From CAUZIR01 sp965250195 (GTDB taxonomy: Bacteria; Chloroflexota; Dehalococcoidia; Lucifugimonadales; UBA2962): a stretch of 64,000 bases of DNA. Where the stretch lies: NCBI GenBank assembly GCA_965250195.1, contig OZ252295.1:744001-808000 (forward strand). The letters run 5' to 3'. Position 1 is the stretch's first letter; every line of letters begins with the position of its first letter. A program made the translations under genes and the position numbers. The notes below the pieces were generated by a model. That model searched no databases and had not been told where the DNA came from. It was given only the letters and a program-made list of their open reading frames with translations. Below, piece by piece: positions 52,701 through 62,227 of this stretch.

Positions 52701-53085
52701 ATGCTTGACGAAAAGGGAAAAGCCATGACCATCCCAACCTGGCAGGACAAGCACAGCGGGTACCGCAGACACAAGCTCATGACCAAAGAGCTTGGAGTCA
52801 AAATCCCCGCCATCGGAGCCAACGAGGATGTCGACGACTACGACGACGTCCTCGCCCAAGCCAAGCTTTTCAGCCCCTACACCGGCTGGCGCTGGTACAT
52901 CACCGAGTGGGACCCCGAGACCGGAACATGCTTCGGCCTCGTCGAAGGGTTTGAGACCGAACCTTGGATACTTCCACCTCACCGAGCTTGCGGAATCAAC
53001 CGTGCTCGGAAACGTTCCCGCCGTGGAGCGCGACCTGTACTGGGAGCGGAAGACCATCGGCGAGATCAGGAGACGGTCGCGATGA
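52701..53085 (+). pseudogene. DUF2958 protein, one-base frameshift
   Basis: Two frames join to a DUF2958 protein of about 127 residues: AKLFSPYTGWRWYITEWDPE and CFGLVEGFETE in the first, then LGYFHLTELAESTVLGNVPA and VERDLYWERKTIGEI in the next. An extra C in GAACCTTGG (about 52960) causes the shift. It could be an assembly error. DUF2958 genes often occur with JAB/ThiF genes in plasmid and PRTRC-type clusters. Confidence 0.8.
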
Positions 53086-53157
53086 GACGCGAAGCACAGG
53101 TAAGGCCCTCACGAACGCGGCCAGAGTAGGAACGAAGAACCAAGGAGAGGAGAAATC

Positions 53158-53652
53158 ATGTCTAACGAGAACGATACGGAAGCGTCCCGCAAGGATGCCT
53201 TGAACACTTACGAAAGTCTCTTCGGCGATACGTCAGCCGACCAGACTGTCACGGTTGCCAACGAAGAAGCCGACAAGAACGAGACCGAACAGGCCCAGCA
53301 AGATTCGGAGATCGGTGAGGACCAGACCGGCGGAGACGAGACCGCTCCGCCAGAGGACCTGAAGGTTGTCGTGTCGATCAAGGACGGCAGGGCCACCATA
53401 GGGGTGCAACGACCCTCGTCGGACCCCCACATCGAGCCGGTGGATGGCCTGGACCTATCCGGGCTGACACAGGAGGTCTTGGCGGTAGCTGAAAGGGCGA
53501 GAGCCAAGTGGGAAGACGAACCCAAGTATCCCTCTCACGAGCGACCCGCTGCCTCGACTCGCCGTCGGCCCCGGCGTGAGCAGGGGTCGGCACAGGATTC
53601 AACAGCGGAGGAAGAGGCAGCCCAAGGCCAGCCCCAGTCGAGGCTGTTCTAA
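53158..53652 (+). CDS. Acidic protein of PRTRC-like module
   Basis: 164 residues. Acidic, disordered N-terminal half; a short ordered beta part (EDLKVVVSIKDGRATIGVQR) followed by a helix (LTQEVLAVAERARAKWEDE) and a basic, disordered tail (RRRPRREQG). The small beta part could be a beta-grasp-like carrier, but there is no diglycine end (it ends QSRLF), so a ubiquitin-like role is only a thought. AGGAG ribosome site as in the other module genes. Confidence 0.55.
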   Translation: MSNENDTEASRKDALNTYESLFGDTSADQTVTVANEEADKNETEQAQQDSEIGEDQTGGDETAPPEDLKVVVSIKDGRATIGVQRPSSDPHIEPVDGLDLSGLTQEVLAVAERARAKWEDEPKYPSHERPAASTRRRPRREQGSAQDSTAEEEAAQGQPQSRLF

Positions 53653-53763
53653 GCGCCTGGGTGGAGCTTTTCGCAGAACGGCCTGCAAAGTGGAAGGGAC
53701 GCTGAGCTTGAAGCAACAGAGAGAGGAGGAGATGGTCGGCACAGGGCGCTGACTTGTGCAAAA

Positions 53764-53801
53764 CAGGGGCAGCTAGCGTCCTCAAACGCTAGCTGCCCCT
53801 G
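53764..53801. repeat. Perfect 16-bp hairpin
   Basis: CAGGGGCAGCTAGCGT (53764-53779), a six-base loop and the exact complement (53786-53801). A T-run occurs 18 bases later (53820-53828), too far for a standard terminator. It may end the module's transcripts or be a recombination or transfer site. Confidence 0.8.
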
Positions 53802-54021
53802 CCTATCCATATGTGAGGTCTTTTTTTGTTGTCCATTAGAGTACGTGGTCGGCAGAAACGCTTCGGTCTATGACGAATACGGAGCACGGGAAGAGACCAC
53901 ATCGAGGTCCCCCTTCATGTGTCCGATGCCAACCACCGTTTCCTCAGCTGTCTGACGCTGCGGCTGGATAAACCCAAGGAAAACTGTGGAAGGTGCCTCA
54001 CCATTGCAAAACATACCGTGA

Positions 54022-55263
54022 ATGACTATCATGGTGCCTATGGCGAATGACACACTCCCCCGCCTCGTTGGGCCAAGCCTTCAGGACCGTCTCCGAGTCA
54101 TGCCTGCGGTGGTGGTGACCGGAGCCCGTCAGACGGGGAAGAGCACCCTAGCCCAGGAGCTTATGCCGGGCGGACGGCGCTTCCTCTCCCTGGACGACCT
54201 CGACGTGGTAGATGCAGCCCGCCGCGATCCCGAGGCGCTCCTGGGGGGCAGCCAGCAGGTGACTCTCGATGAGGTGCAGCGAGAGCCGAACCTTCTGCAT
54301 GCGGTGAAGCGGGCCATAGACCAGCAGCGCCAGCCGGGGAAGTTCCTCATCACCGGTTCGGCCAATCTGCTATTGATGCGACAGGTCTCCGAGTCCCTTG
54401 CTGGCCGGGCCAGCTATCTGACCCTCTGGCCGATGACCCGGCGAGAGCAGCTGGGTCTCGGACGTGGGGGCATCTGGGAGGAGCTGCTGAAGGCCCGCGA
54501 CGAGGAATGGCGCGACCTGGTGGCTGCGCAACCTGACCAGCCGGAGGACTGGCGGGCGCTGGCGCTTCGCGGTGGCTTCCCGCTACCGGCCATCCACCTC
54601 AAGGCCGCTCAGGACAGGGCCGTCTGGTTTGACGGCTACGTGCGCACCTATCTGGAACGGGACCTCCAGGACCTCTCTTCCATCTCGGCATTGCCAGACT
54701 TTCGCAGGCTGATGCGGGCCGCCTGTCTCCGCATGGGCAACCTTGTCAACCAGGCGGAGCTTGGCCGTGACGTGGCGTTGCCTCAGCCGACGGTGAGCCG
54801 CTACCTCAACCTGCTGGAAACGTCGTATCTCCTCGTCCGGCTCCCCGCCTACGCGGTGAACCGCACCAAGCGGCTGATCAAATCTCCCAAGCTCTACTGG
54901 GGCGACACCGGGGTGGCGTTGCATCTCACCCAGGAGGAGGAGCCCCGAGGGGCACATCTGGAGAACTTGGTGCTTCACGATCTGCTGACCTGGCGGGACG
55001 CACGGCTCGACCGGGCTGAGGTCCTCTACTGGCGCACGGCCATCGGTGAGGAGGTGGACTTCGTGATTGAGGCTGGGGATCGGCTGCTGCCCATCGAAGT
55101 CAAGGCGACGGAGCGGCCGCGTCTCCGAGATATAGCCCATCTGCGCACCTTCCGGGCCGAGTATGGCGATAGGGCCAGGGCAGGCCTGTTGCTCCACGCT
55201 GGCAATACCCTGGAATGGCTGGCACCGGATGTGCTTGCTGCGCCCTGGTGGAGGGTGCTATGA
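54022..55263 (+). CDS. ATP-binding protein, AAA_14 plus DUF4143
   Basis: 413 residues. Walker A GARQTGKSTLAQ, Walker B-like VTLDEVQREPNLL, sensor GSANLLLM, then the DUF4143 domain (YVRTYLERDLQDLSSISALP; LYWGDTGVALHLTQ) with YWRTAIGEEVDFVIEAGDRL...IEVKATERP, a nuclease-like strand (Asp...Glu-x-Lys). Such proteins are frequent in genomes with many mobile genes; the role is not settled and may be toxin-antitoxin-like or defensive. Complete. Several in-frame Met codons make the start uncertain by a few residues. Confidence 0.85.
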   Translation: MTIMVPMANDTLPRLVGPSLQDRLRVMPAVVVTGARQTGKSTLAQELMPGGRRFLSLDDLDVVDAARRDPEALLGGSQQVTLDEVQREPNLLHAVKRAIDQQRQPGKFLITGSANLLLMRQVSESLAGRASYLTLWPMTRREQLGLGRGGIWEELLKARDEEWRDLVAAQPDQPEDWRALALRGGFPLPAIHLKAAQDRAVWFDGYVRTYLERDLQDLSSISALPDFRRLMRAACLRMGNLVNQAELGRDVALPQPTVSRYLNLLETSYLLVRLPAYAVNRTKRLIKSPKLYWGDTGVALHLTQEEEPRGAHLENLVLHDLLTWRDARLDRAEVLYWRTAIGEEVDFVIEAGDRLLPIEVKATERPRLRDIAHLRTFRAEYGDRARAGLLLHAGNTLEWLAPDVLAAPWWRVL

Positions 55264-55632
55264 GGCGTCGTCTGGCGGGGATGGTTCAAAAGTCATCAGA
55301 GTTTTGGATATCGGCTCCCACAGAGGACCGCCAGGGTGGAGGCAAGTCTACTAGGGCCGGACCGGGTGGTAGCGATAAGCCCGCGCCATGGTTGGGTGGC
55401 CCGCCGCCGCTGGGATGTTCGGCGAGGCGCTACGGGCTGACCCTTTCGAGGAGGTCACGGTTGGGAAGGACGACGACGCGGTGGAGGACGGGCGAGCAAG
55501 GACGATGATGGGCGCGTCCAACCCGTAGGAAACGATCCTAGGGACACGCTGGGATTCAGAAGTGCAGCCGAAAGGCTAAGGCCGGTTGCCCTATTCTCCA
55601 TCGGAGTGAAACTACGGAACAGGAGGACCTTG
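55264..55632. other. Gene-free stretch
   Basis: No gene or structure found apart from the AGGAGG ribosome site of the next gene at 55621. Confidence 0.45.
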
Positions 55633-58329
55633 GTGACAAGTTGTAACATACCTACCCTCCCCGAGTTTGGCCTCGGCAAACGCAACCCCAGCCGGGGACG
55701 GGTCTTGCTCATCGCTGTTTTCTTCCTGACATTGGCGCTTGCCATTGCATCACCTAGTACGGCACAGGCGCAGTCGCGGTGCGACGACAGCGTTGCCGTA
55801 CCCGACCCTTCCGCCAATTCCGGCCTAATCGCCGATTGCGAAGCGTTGCTGGACGCAAAAGCAACTCTTGACCCCGGCAATGTGTTGGACTGGAACGTCA
55901 ACACGCCTATCACTGACTGAGAAGGCCTCTCCGTCTCGCATGGCCGGGTCACGGGACTCACCGCCAATGGGAAAGGGCTTGCAGGTTCGATCCCGTCGGA
56001 GCTGGGCAACCTCACGGACCTGACGATTCTCAACCTCTCCGGCAATAAACTCGGCGGCGCCATACCTGCAGAGTTGGGCGACCTCACCGACCTGACGATC
56101 CTCTATCTTTCCAACAACAAGCTCACTGGCCCCGTCCCCGCTGAGTTGGGCAACCTGACCGACCTGGCAATCCTCTACCTTCACGACAACCAACTCACCG
56201 GTCTCATCCCCCCAGAGCTGGGCGATCTGACCGCGTTGACCCGCCTCTATTTCTATGGCAACGAGCTGAGCGGCCCAACCCCAACTGACCTGGGCGACCT
56301 CACCGACCTGACGATCCTCTATCTTTCCAACAACAAGCTCAGCGGCCCCATCCCTGCAGAGCTGGGCGACCTCACCAACCTGACCCACCTCTATCTTCAG
56401 AGCAACAAGCTCACCGGCCCCATCCCTGCAGAGCTGGGCGACCTCACCGACCTGGTGCAGCTCAACCTCTCCGGCAATAAACTCGGCGCCGCCATACCTG
56501 CAGAGTTGGGCGACCTCACCGACCTGACGAGCCTCAACCTCGCCGACAACCAACTCGCCGGTCTCATCCCCCCAGAGCTGGCCAACCTCACCGACCTGAC
56601 GAGCCTCAACCTCGCCGACAACCAACTCAGCGGCCCCATCCCTGCAGAGCTGGGCGACCTCACCAACCTGACCCACCTCTATCTTCAGAGCAACAAGCTC
56701 ACCGGCCCCATCCCTGCAGAGCTGGGCGACCTCACCGACCTGGTGCAGCTCAACCTCTCCGGCAATAAACTCGGCGCCGCCATACCTGCAGAGTTGGGCG
56801 ACCTCACCGACCTGACGAGCCTCAACCTCGCCGACAACCAACTCGCCGGTCTCATCCCCCCAGAGCTGGCCAACCTCACCGACCTGACGAGCCTCAACCT
56901 CGCCGACAACCAACTCACCGGCCCTATCCCTGCAGAGCTGGGTGACTTGAACGTCCTGACGGAGGTCTACCTCAACGGCAACGAACTCACCGGCCCCATC
57001 CCACCAGAGCTGGGCAACCTCATCAAACTGTCGGTTCTCAATCTAGGCGGCAACAAACTCAGCGGCTCCATCCCCTCAGAGCTGGGTGACTTGAACGTCC
57101 TGACGGAGGTCTACCTCAACGGCAACGAACTCACCGGCTCCATCCCACCAGAGTTGAGCAACCTCATCAAACTGTCGGTTCTCAATCTCCATTGCAACAC
57201 GTTGACGGGCGCTGTCCCACCTGAATTGGGTAACGCTGCCTTCCTCACTACACTGACCATCGGTGGAAACCACTTCACCGAACCCCTGCCGGCTCTTGGC
57301 GGAGTCACGGTTACCTCGACCGATGAAATGTGCGGCAGCGCATTCAACGCCAGTCCCACCTTCAGTGAAAGTGGCCCTGCTACCCGGATCGTTGTCGAGA
57401 ACTGGAACACCAACCACGACATCGGAAACCCCGTCGAAGCGACCGATGCCGACAACGACTCACTCATCTATTCTCTCTTGGGGAATGACGCGGCATCCTT
57501 CGGAGTCGACTCGTCGACCGGGCAGCTGAAGAAAAAGGCTGCACTGGACAGGGCGACCAAGGACTCCTATTCGGTGACCGTGAGGGCCGATGACTCCTAC
57601 GGTGGTTCCGCCATCATTTCGGTCGCCATCAGCGTTATCGCCTTACCCTCCGAGCCCATCATCGGCACGATCACAATAGGGAATGAAGAATTGACGGTGC
57701 CGTGGAGCGCGCCCACCAGAGACAGCGGCTCTGCGATCATCGCCTACGACCTGCGATACCGGCCCAGCGGAGGCGCGGAGTGGGAGTTAGTGGACGACGC
57801 CTGGACTCGAGGGACCGGAACGCCGCCTTTCAGATACAAGATACGGTCGCTCACTAACGATACTGTGTACGAGGTGCAGGTACGAGCGGTGAACGGTGTC
57901 GCGGAAGGCCCATGGTCCTCTACGGAGGCAGGGACGCCTGTTGCTGTGGCGGAACCAGCCGTGAACCCAAGGCCCCCGGAGACGGACAAAGGAGGGGCAC
58001 AGCTTTCGGCCCTAGCAGTGGCGCTGATGGTTATTGGAGGGTTGGCGATCGGAGCAATCGCTGGAGGCATCGTAGTAGCTGGGGTATACCGTCGATGGGG
58101 CTGGACGAGCTTCTTATGGGGGGCCGACAGTCCCCCAGCAGTGATCGCCCGGGGCGTAGCCACGGCAGTGCGTTGGCTGAATAGTTCGCTCACATCCATA
58201 GCCCGCGCCGTAGCTACAGCCGTGCGGACAGCGGTGCGATGGGCGTTGGATAGTGCGCTCACATCCATAGCTCACGACGTGGCAACCGTAGTCCGAGGTG
58301 TGGTGCGAATGGTGAGGCGAAACCACTAG
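55633..58329 (+). CDS. Surface leucine-rich-repeat protein with in-frame TGA
   Basis: About 898 codons. GTG start with AGGAGG six bases upstream; signal peptide VLLIAVFFLTLALAIAS; then about 17 LRRs of 24 residues of the plant-like type (LTDLTSLNLADNQLxGxIPxEL), a cadherin-like domain (TDADNDSLIYSLLGNDAASF), a fibronectin III domain (VEVQVRAVNGVAEGPWS-like) and a membrane helix (ALMVIGGLAIGAIAGGIVVA) with a basic tail. A TGA at 55918-55920 falls in PITD-stop-EGLS where related proteins have Trp (TGG). The frame after it is open for 800 codons, so this is a recent nonsense change, a read error or read-through. Probably an adhesion or recognition protein. Confidence 0.8.
56338..56916 (+). repeat. 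288-bp tandem duplication in the LRR gene
   Basis: 56338-56628 is repeated exactly 288 bases on (four LRR units) up to 56916, where the copies diverge at CTCAG versus CTCAC. Exact identity means a recent duplication or ongoing copy-number change. Confidence 0.88.
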
Positions 58330-58622
58330 AGGCACGATTGGCGTTAGGAGCCTTGAGCTGAATTGACGTGGCTCCCACGCCCCGCTGGTGTCCAGGACAG
58401 CCCCGTGCTGGCATGTAAGTCGGATAGTCAGTTCCCTTGGGTCTGCTGCAATCCGTGGGGATTACCTTGGAGCGGCACGGGGCACTCCCAGAGCAATGTG
58501 GCTCCTGGGATGCAGACACTTATGAGGTTACCCCCAGCCATGACGCTGGCGGGAGCACGCCTCGCCCGGGGTTCAAATCGCCACCGTCAGCTGAAGAGTT
58601 TGTAGTACGATACACGGGTCAC
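58330..58622. other. Gene-free stretch with foldable segments
   Basis: No gene. CCCCGTGC (58401-58408) pairs with GCACGGGG (58475-58482), and TCCCAG/CTGGGA flank 58486-58512, so it could fold. I cannot match it to a known RNA family. Confidence 0.35.
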
Positions 58623-58666
58623 GTCCCGTCAAGTGGTGTAAGAGTGCGTCATCCTGTTGATGCTGT

Positions 58667-58806
58667 TTAGGCGGCAGTCGCATCGGCGAGATCGGCCTCC
58701 GGAAGGGCTTCGTTCAGGGTCAGAATGGCGGGGGTGGGATATCGACGGCCGACGGCCCATTCGTCGTGCTGCTCAGCTAGGACGTCGCCGACCAGGCGAC
58801 GGACAG
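58667..58806 (-). pseudogene. IS256 transposase, C-terminal fragment
   Basis: Reads VRRLVGDVLAEQHDEWAVGR and ends ADLADATAA, the usual end of IS256 (mutator-type) transposases (L-x-E-Q-x-D-E-W). Separated from its N-terminal part by the IS3-type insertions and about 150 missing codons. Confidence 0.85.
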
Positions 58807-59364
58807 TGTTGTCAATCAGCAAAAGTGGGACACTTTGAGACCCGAGAAGGTTATTGATATGAGGAGTGTCGGGCGAGCTCCTTGAGGGTCCTATTATAGC
58901 GTCTTCTCCGTTCGATCGTGTGGACCTGCACCTCCTTCCTCCGTTGTAGGATCTGCTCCCGCCTCCCGTTGAGCACGTCAGCAGGCGTGACGTTGCCCAG
59001 GGCCATGTGATAGCGCTTGTGGTTGTAGTAGCCCACAAAAGCGGCGATTGCCTCCTCGAGGTCGGACGGCACCTCGTAGGGGACCTGGTTAACGTCCTGC
59101 TTGATAGTCTGGTGATAGCGCTCCAGCTTGCCGTTGGTCTGAGGGTGGAAGGGTGCTGCCAGGATGTGCCTGATGCCCACCAGGTGCAGGTAGTCCCTGA
59201 AGGCACGGGAGACGTAGCCAGAGCCGTTGTCGCTCAGTAGGCTTGTCCTGTCTTGCACCGGGATCTCAGTCATGCCGGTCTTGTCCACGGCATCCTGGAC
59301 CGCCTCGATGAAAGAGTCTGAGGTCATGTCGCGTTGGAGCTTATGGGCCAGGATGAAGCGGGAG
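58807..59364 (-). mobile_element. IS3-family remnant with orfB C-terminal half
   Basis: Bounded on the left by the 26-bp terminal repeat (58807-58832, contains GTCAATCAGCAAAAGTGGGA), identical to the right end of the neighbouring IS3 copy. The frame 58851-59364 encodes the last ~170 residues of an OrfB integrase: LLSDNGSGYVSRAFRDYL with the second Asp, HPQTNGKLERYHQTIK with Glu, and KRYHMALGNVTPADVL. The 5' half is missing where the next IS begins. Confidence 0.85.
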
Positions 59365-59474
59365 TGTAAACCGTCAGCGAAAATGGGACACATTGGAAGG
59401 GTTGAAAACCCGAGAGTTTGAAGGTGGTGTGAGCTCCAGGACTGAGGGTAGAGTACCCAAGGAAAGGAGCAGAC

Positions 59475-59882
59475 GTGTCCCAGTCACAAGTAGGCAAAGC
59501 AGAGGCCGCCGAGGAGCGGACCGAGCAGACCAGGTCCTTCGTCAGACGAGTCAGAGCAGCTACCCAGCGTAAGTACATCCCCGAAGAGAAGATCCGTATC
59601 GTCCTAGAGGGGTTCCGTCGTGAGGTCACTGTGAATGACCTGTGCCGACGGGAGGCCATCAAGCCTCACTCCTACTACTCGTGGACCAAAGAGTTCATGG
59701 AGGCCGGGAAGGAGAGGCTTACCCGTAACAGCGTGCGCGATGCCACCAGGCAGGAGATCCAGGCGCTCAAGCGGGAGAATGGTGAGCTGAAGCAACTGGT
59801 CGCTGAGCTGTCCCTTGAGGCCTACCGTTTGAAAAAAACGGTCATCCCTATGCCTCAGGACGGCGTCGGTATCGCCGGATGA
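59475..59882 (+). CDS. IS3-family OrfA
   Basis: 135 residues, HTH DNA-binding protein of the transposase (KIRIVLEGFRREVTVNDLCR then REAIKPHSYYSWTKEFME) and a leucine-zipper-like tail (IQALKRENGELKQLVAELSL). A run of seven A (59832-59838) near the end is in the position of the family's -1 frameshift site, and orfB is in the -1 frame, so an OrfAB fusion could be made. The stop overlaps the orfB ATG. Confidence 0.9.
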   Translation: MSQSQVGKAEAAEERTEQTRSFVRRVRAATQRKYIPEEKIRIVLEGFRREVTVNDLCRREAIKPHSYYSWTKEFMEAGKERLTRNSVRDATRQEIQALKRENGELKQLVAELSLEAYRLKKTVIPMPQDGVGIAG

Positions 59883-60777
59883 GCGCCGCGGAGAAGGAGA
59901 CAGTCCTTTCCAAGGTGACCTCATCACCTCTCCCCAAGCGTAGGGTCCTCAGAGAGCAAGACATCCCCAAGAGCACATACTACCGGTGGCTCAGGCGGTC
60001 CTGGCGGTAGCACGGCGGTCGCCTGAGCTGAGCTGCCGTCAGTTGGCCGCCTGGATCACCGACAACAAGGGCTTCTCTGTCTCCGAGTCCACCGTCTACC
60101 GCATTCTCCGTCGGGAGGGTCTGGTCAAGTCACCCGAGATGCAGCTCAAGGTCGGCAAGGAGTACCACCGCAAGACCACCGGCCCTCACCAGATGTGGGC
60201 CACCGACGCCTCCTACTTCAAGGTGATCGGCTGGGGCTATTACTACATGGTCACGGTCATGGATGACTACTCACGCTTCATTATTGCCCATAAGCTCCAG
60301 CGGGACATGACCTCCGACTCTTTCATCGAGGTGGTCCAGGATGCGGTGGACAGGACCGGCATGACTGAGGTCCCGGTGGCAGACAGAACCAAGTTGCTGA
60401 ACGACAGCGGCTCTGGCTACGTGTCCCGAGCCTTTGGAGACTACCTCAGGCTGGTAGGCATCAGGCACATCCTGGCCACGCCTTACCACCCTCAGACCAA
60501 CGGCAAGCTGGAGCGCTATCACCAGACCATCAAGCGGGACGTCAACCAGGTCCCCTATGAGCTGCCGTCGGACTTCGATGCAGCCATCGCCTCCTTCGTC
60601 AGCTACTACAACTACCGGCGCTATCACATGGCGCTGGGCAACGTGACACCCGTTGACGTGCTCACGGGTCGGAGGGAGCAGATACTACAGCGCAGGAAGG
60701 ATGTGCAAGCCCAGACAATCGACAGGCGACGGAGCTACAACAAGACCCTCAGGGAGCTCACTCTCAGCTCTTCATAA
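59879..60777 (+). pseudogene. IS3-family OrfB integrase, frameshifted
   Basis: The first part (59879-60010, MSAAEKETVLSKVTSSPLPK to YYRWLRRSWR-stop) and the main part (59986-60777) are in different frames. The main part has WATDASYFKVIGWGYYYM (first Asp), LLNDSGSGYVSRAF (second Asp region), HPQTNGKLERYHQTIKRD (Glu), the DDE triad of rve integrases. A small deletion near 59995 probably split the gene. A normal OrfB would be about 300 residues. Confidence 0.82.
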
Positions 60778-60827
60778 CAATAATCTTCTCGGGTCCCGAT
60801 CTGTCCCACTTTTGCTGATTGACAACA

Positions 60828-61421
60828 CCCAATGATCTCCTGCTTGCCCTCGCCATTGACCGCCGTTGCGACCACCACGCTGACGTTGACGATCCTGCCG
60901 TCCTCCCTGACCTTCTGGGTCAGTGCGTCCAGCCACAGGTAAGGGTAGGGTCCACCGTCCAGCGGACGGCCCAGGAAGCCATCCACCACCACGTCCAGCT
61001 CCTGACAGATACGCGACACCTGGCTCTTGGAGATACCCTCACACCCCAGGGCCTTGACCAGGTCATCCACCCGCCTTGTGGATACCCCTTCCACGTAGGC
61101 CTGCTGAATGACCGCCAGCAGAGCTCGCTCGCTGCGACGCCGTGGCTCCAGCAGGCTCGGGAAGTAGCTCCCCTCTCGAAGCTTCGGGATGTGCAGCTCC
61201 ATAGTCCCTACCCGGGTATCCCACGCCCGGGACCGATACCCGTTGCGCTGCGTGACCCGCTCAGGGCTGCGCTCTCCATACCCAGCACCGGTCCTCGCAG
61301 ACATCTCCGCATCCATGATCCCCTCTACCAGCACTCTCAGAGCCTCCCGTAGGAAGTCCACGTCACCGTCCATTCCCCCCTTGCGCAACAACTCCAGCAG
61401 GTCCATCCTTTCCTTGACCAC
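60828..61421 (-). pseudogene. IS256 transposase, N-terminal fragment
   Basis: 198 codons: LREALRVLVEGIMDAEMSAR, GYGERSPERVTQRNGYRSR, MELHIPKLREGSYFPSLLEP, then YLWLDALTQKVREDGRIVNV with the first catalytic Asp. The frame continues a little into IS3 sequence (CCQSAKVGQIG) before stopping. The second Asp and Glu of the DDE site are lost. Confidence 0.88.
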
Positions 61422-61506
61422 CGTTGTCCTCCTTTCTCGAGCTTTCTTCTTTGCCCGCTAAGGATGACGCGGTGGTTTCTCTTTCTCCAGACCCTGTCCC
61501 TCTTAC

Positions 61507-61527
61507 ACCACTTCCTGGGACTCTACT
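61507..61527 (+). repeat. IS256-type end shared with two solo copies
   Basis: Outer end of the IS256-type element, identical to 16932-16952 and 20010-20030. Confidence 0.75.
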
Positions 61528-62047
61528 CCCGACGCTCTCCGGCGCATTGGGGCGATTGTGGAGGAGCCAAGCTTCTACCCCTACCTCAGCGGACGCAACA
61601 ACCTTCGCTATTTCCAGGGCATCGGCGGTACTGAGGGCTTGGAGAACAGCTTCTTTGGGAGGGGACGTGGCCGAAGTCTTCGGCAGAGCCTGCTTCTCCG
61701 TACTCCCCTACGGGGCCCTTGTGGGCCTTGTGGCAGTGGCGACTCGCTCCTCTGCGGCGGGATGGGCGTAGGCCTAGGGTACTATTTCTTTGAGCAGATC
61801 TTCCTAGGCATCTTCATCAATCTCTTCGACTGGTTCCAGAACGTGGCGGACTTCCTGCTGATTATAATATCGGCGCATGAGCGGTGGAGATGCAGAAGGA
61901 GCGAGTGGCGCCATCGGTGGCACTCTAGGCGATGCTCCGGGGGAGCTCCTTGCCTTTCTGGTGCTTGCGGCCTACGCTCTCGTCTTGGGCGGACTGGCCT
62001 TCTACCTTTTCCACCGCCGTGATATCCCCGGCGCCAGCAGGTCGTAG
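61528..62047 (+). pseudogene. ABC-2 exporter remnants (ATPase and permease)
   Basis: Immediately right of the IS256 end the frame reads IGAIVEEPSFYPYLSGRNNL, the Q-loop region of ABC-2 type ATPases, with nothing of the Walker A part left. It then passes into pieces of a permease in two frames (GDVAEVFGRACFSVLPYGAL; GYYFFEQIFLGIFINLFDWF). Both genes are internally deleted. The IS insertion likely started the loss. Confidence 0.72.
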
Positions 62048-62150
62048 GAACCCGTTAGGGAGTTGGGCCCTCGCTGGAGTTCGGACAGCCGAACACATCG
62101 GTTGATGCCGTTTTGGCTGGAGTGCGCCTGCGCGATGCCCTTAGGAATAG

Positions 62151-62173
62151 CCTTCGACAAGCTCAGGACGAAT
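62151..62173 (+). repeat. Dispersed-type short repeat
   Basis: CCTTCGACAAGCTCAGGACG and following AAT. The core TTCGACAAGCTCAGGxCGAA is a short palindromic-end repeat I know from many genomes. Only one copy is in this window. Confidence 0.5.
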
Positions 62174-62227
62174 GGGCCGGGGCCCTCTAGCCCTTTGCTA
62201 CAGGGGAGATTGGGTTGGAGTAGCAAA

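Larger units (their letters stand above)
59365..60827 (+). mobile_element. IS3-family insertion sequence, near complete
   Basis: 1,463 bp with imperfect 26-bp inverted ends (59365-59390 and 60802-60827; 19 of 26 positions match). Contains orfA and orfB on the plus strand. It lies head to head with the remnant copy, and no target duplication can be seen because the left side is a joined fragment. Confidence 0.85.
58623..61521 (-). mobile_element. IS256-family element interrupted by IS3-family copies
   Basis: Ends share GTCCC-N4-AAGTGGTGTAAGAG as inverted repeats (58623-58644 and 61500-61521). Its transposase is on the minus strand: N-terminal 198 codons at 60828-61421 and the last ~47 codons at 58667-58806. 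The middle, with most catalytic residues, is replaced by two IS3-type sequences. The element is dead. Confidence 0.82.

Noticed and set aside
55825..56913. 362-codon minus-strand open frame with neat repeats (VGEVEARQVGEV...)
   Set aside because: It is the reverse of the LRR repeats; periodicity comes from the real gene on the other strand.
58540..58600. tRNA- or tmRNA-like T arm (GGGGTTCAAATC)
   Set aside because: The flanking bases do not form the five-pair stem and no acceptor or anticodon arm can be drawn.
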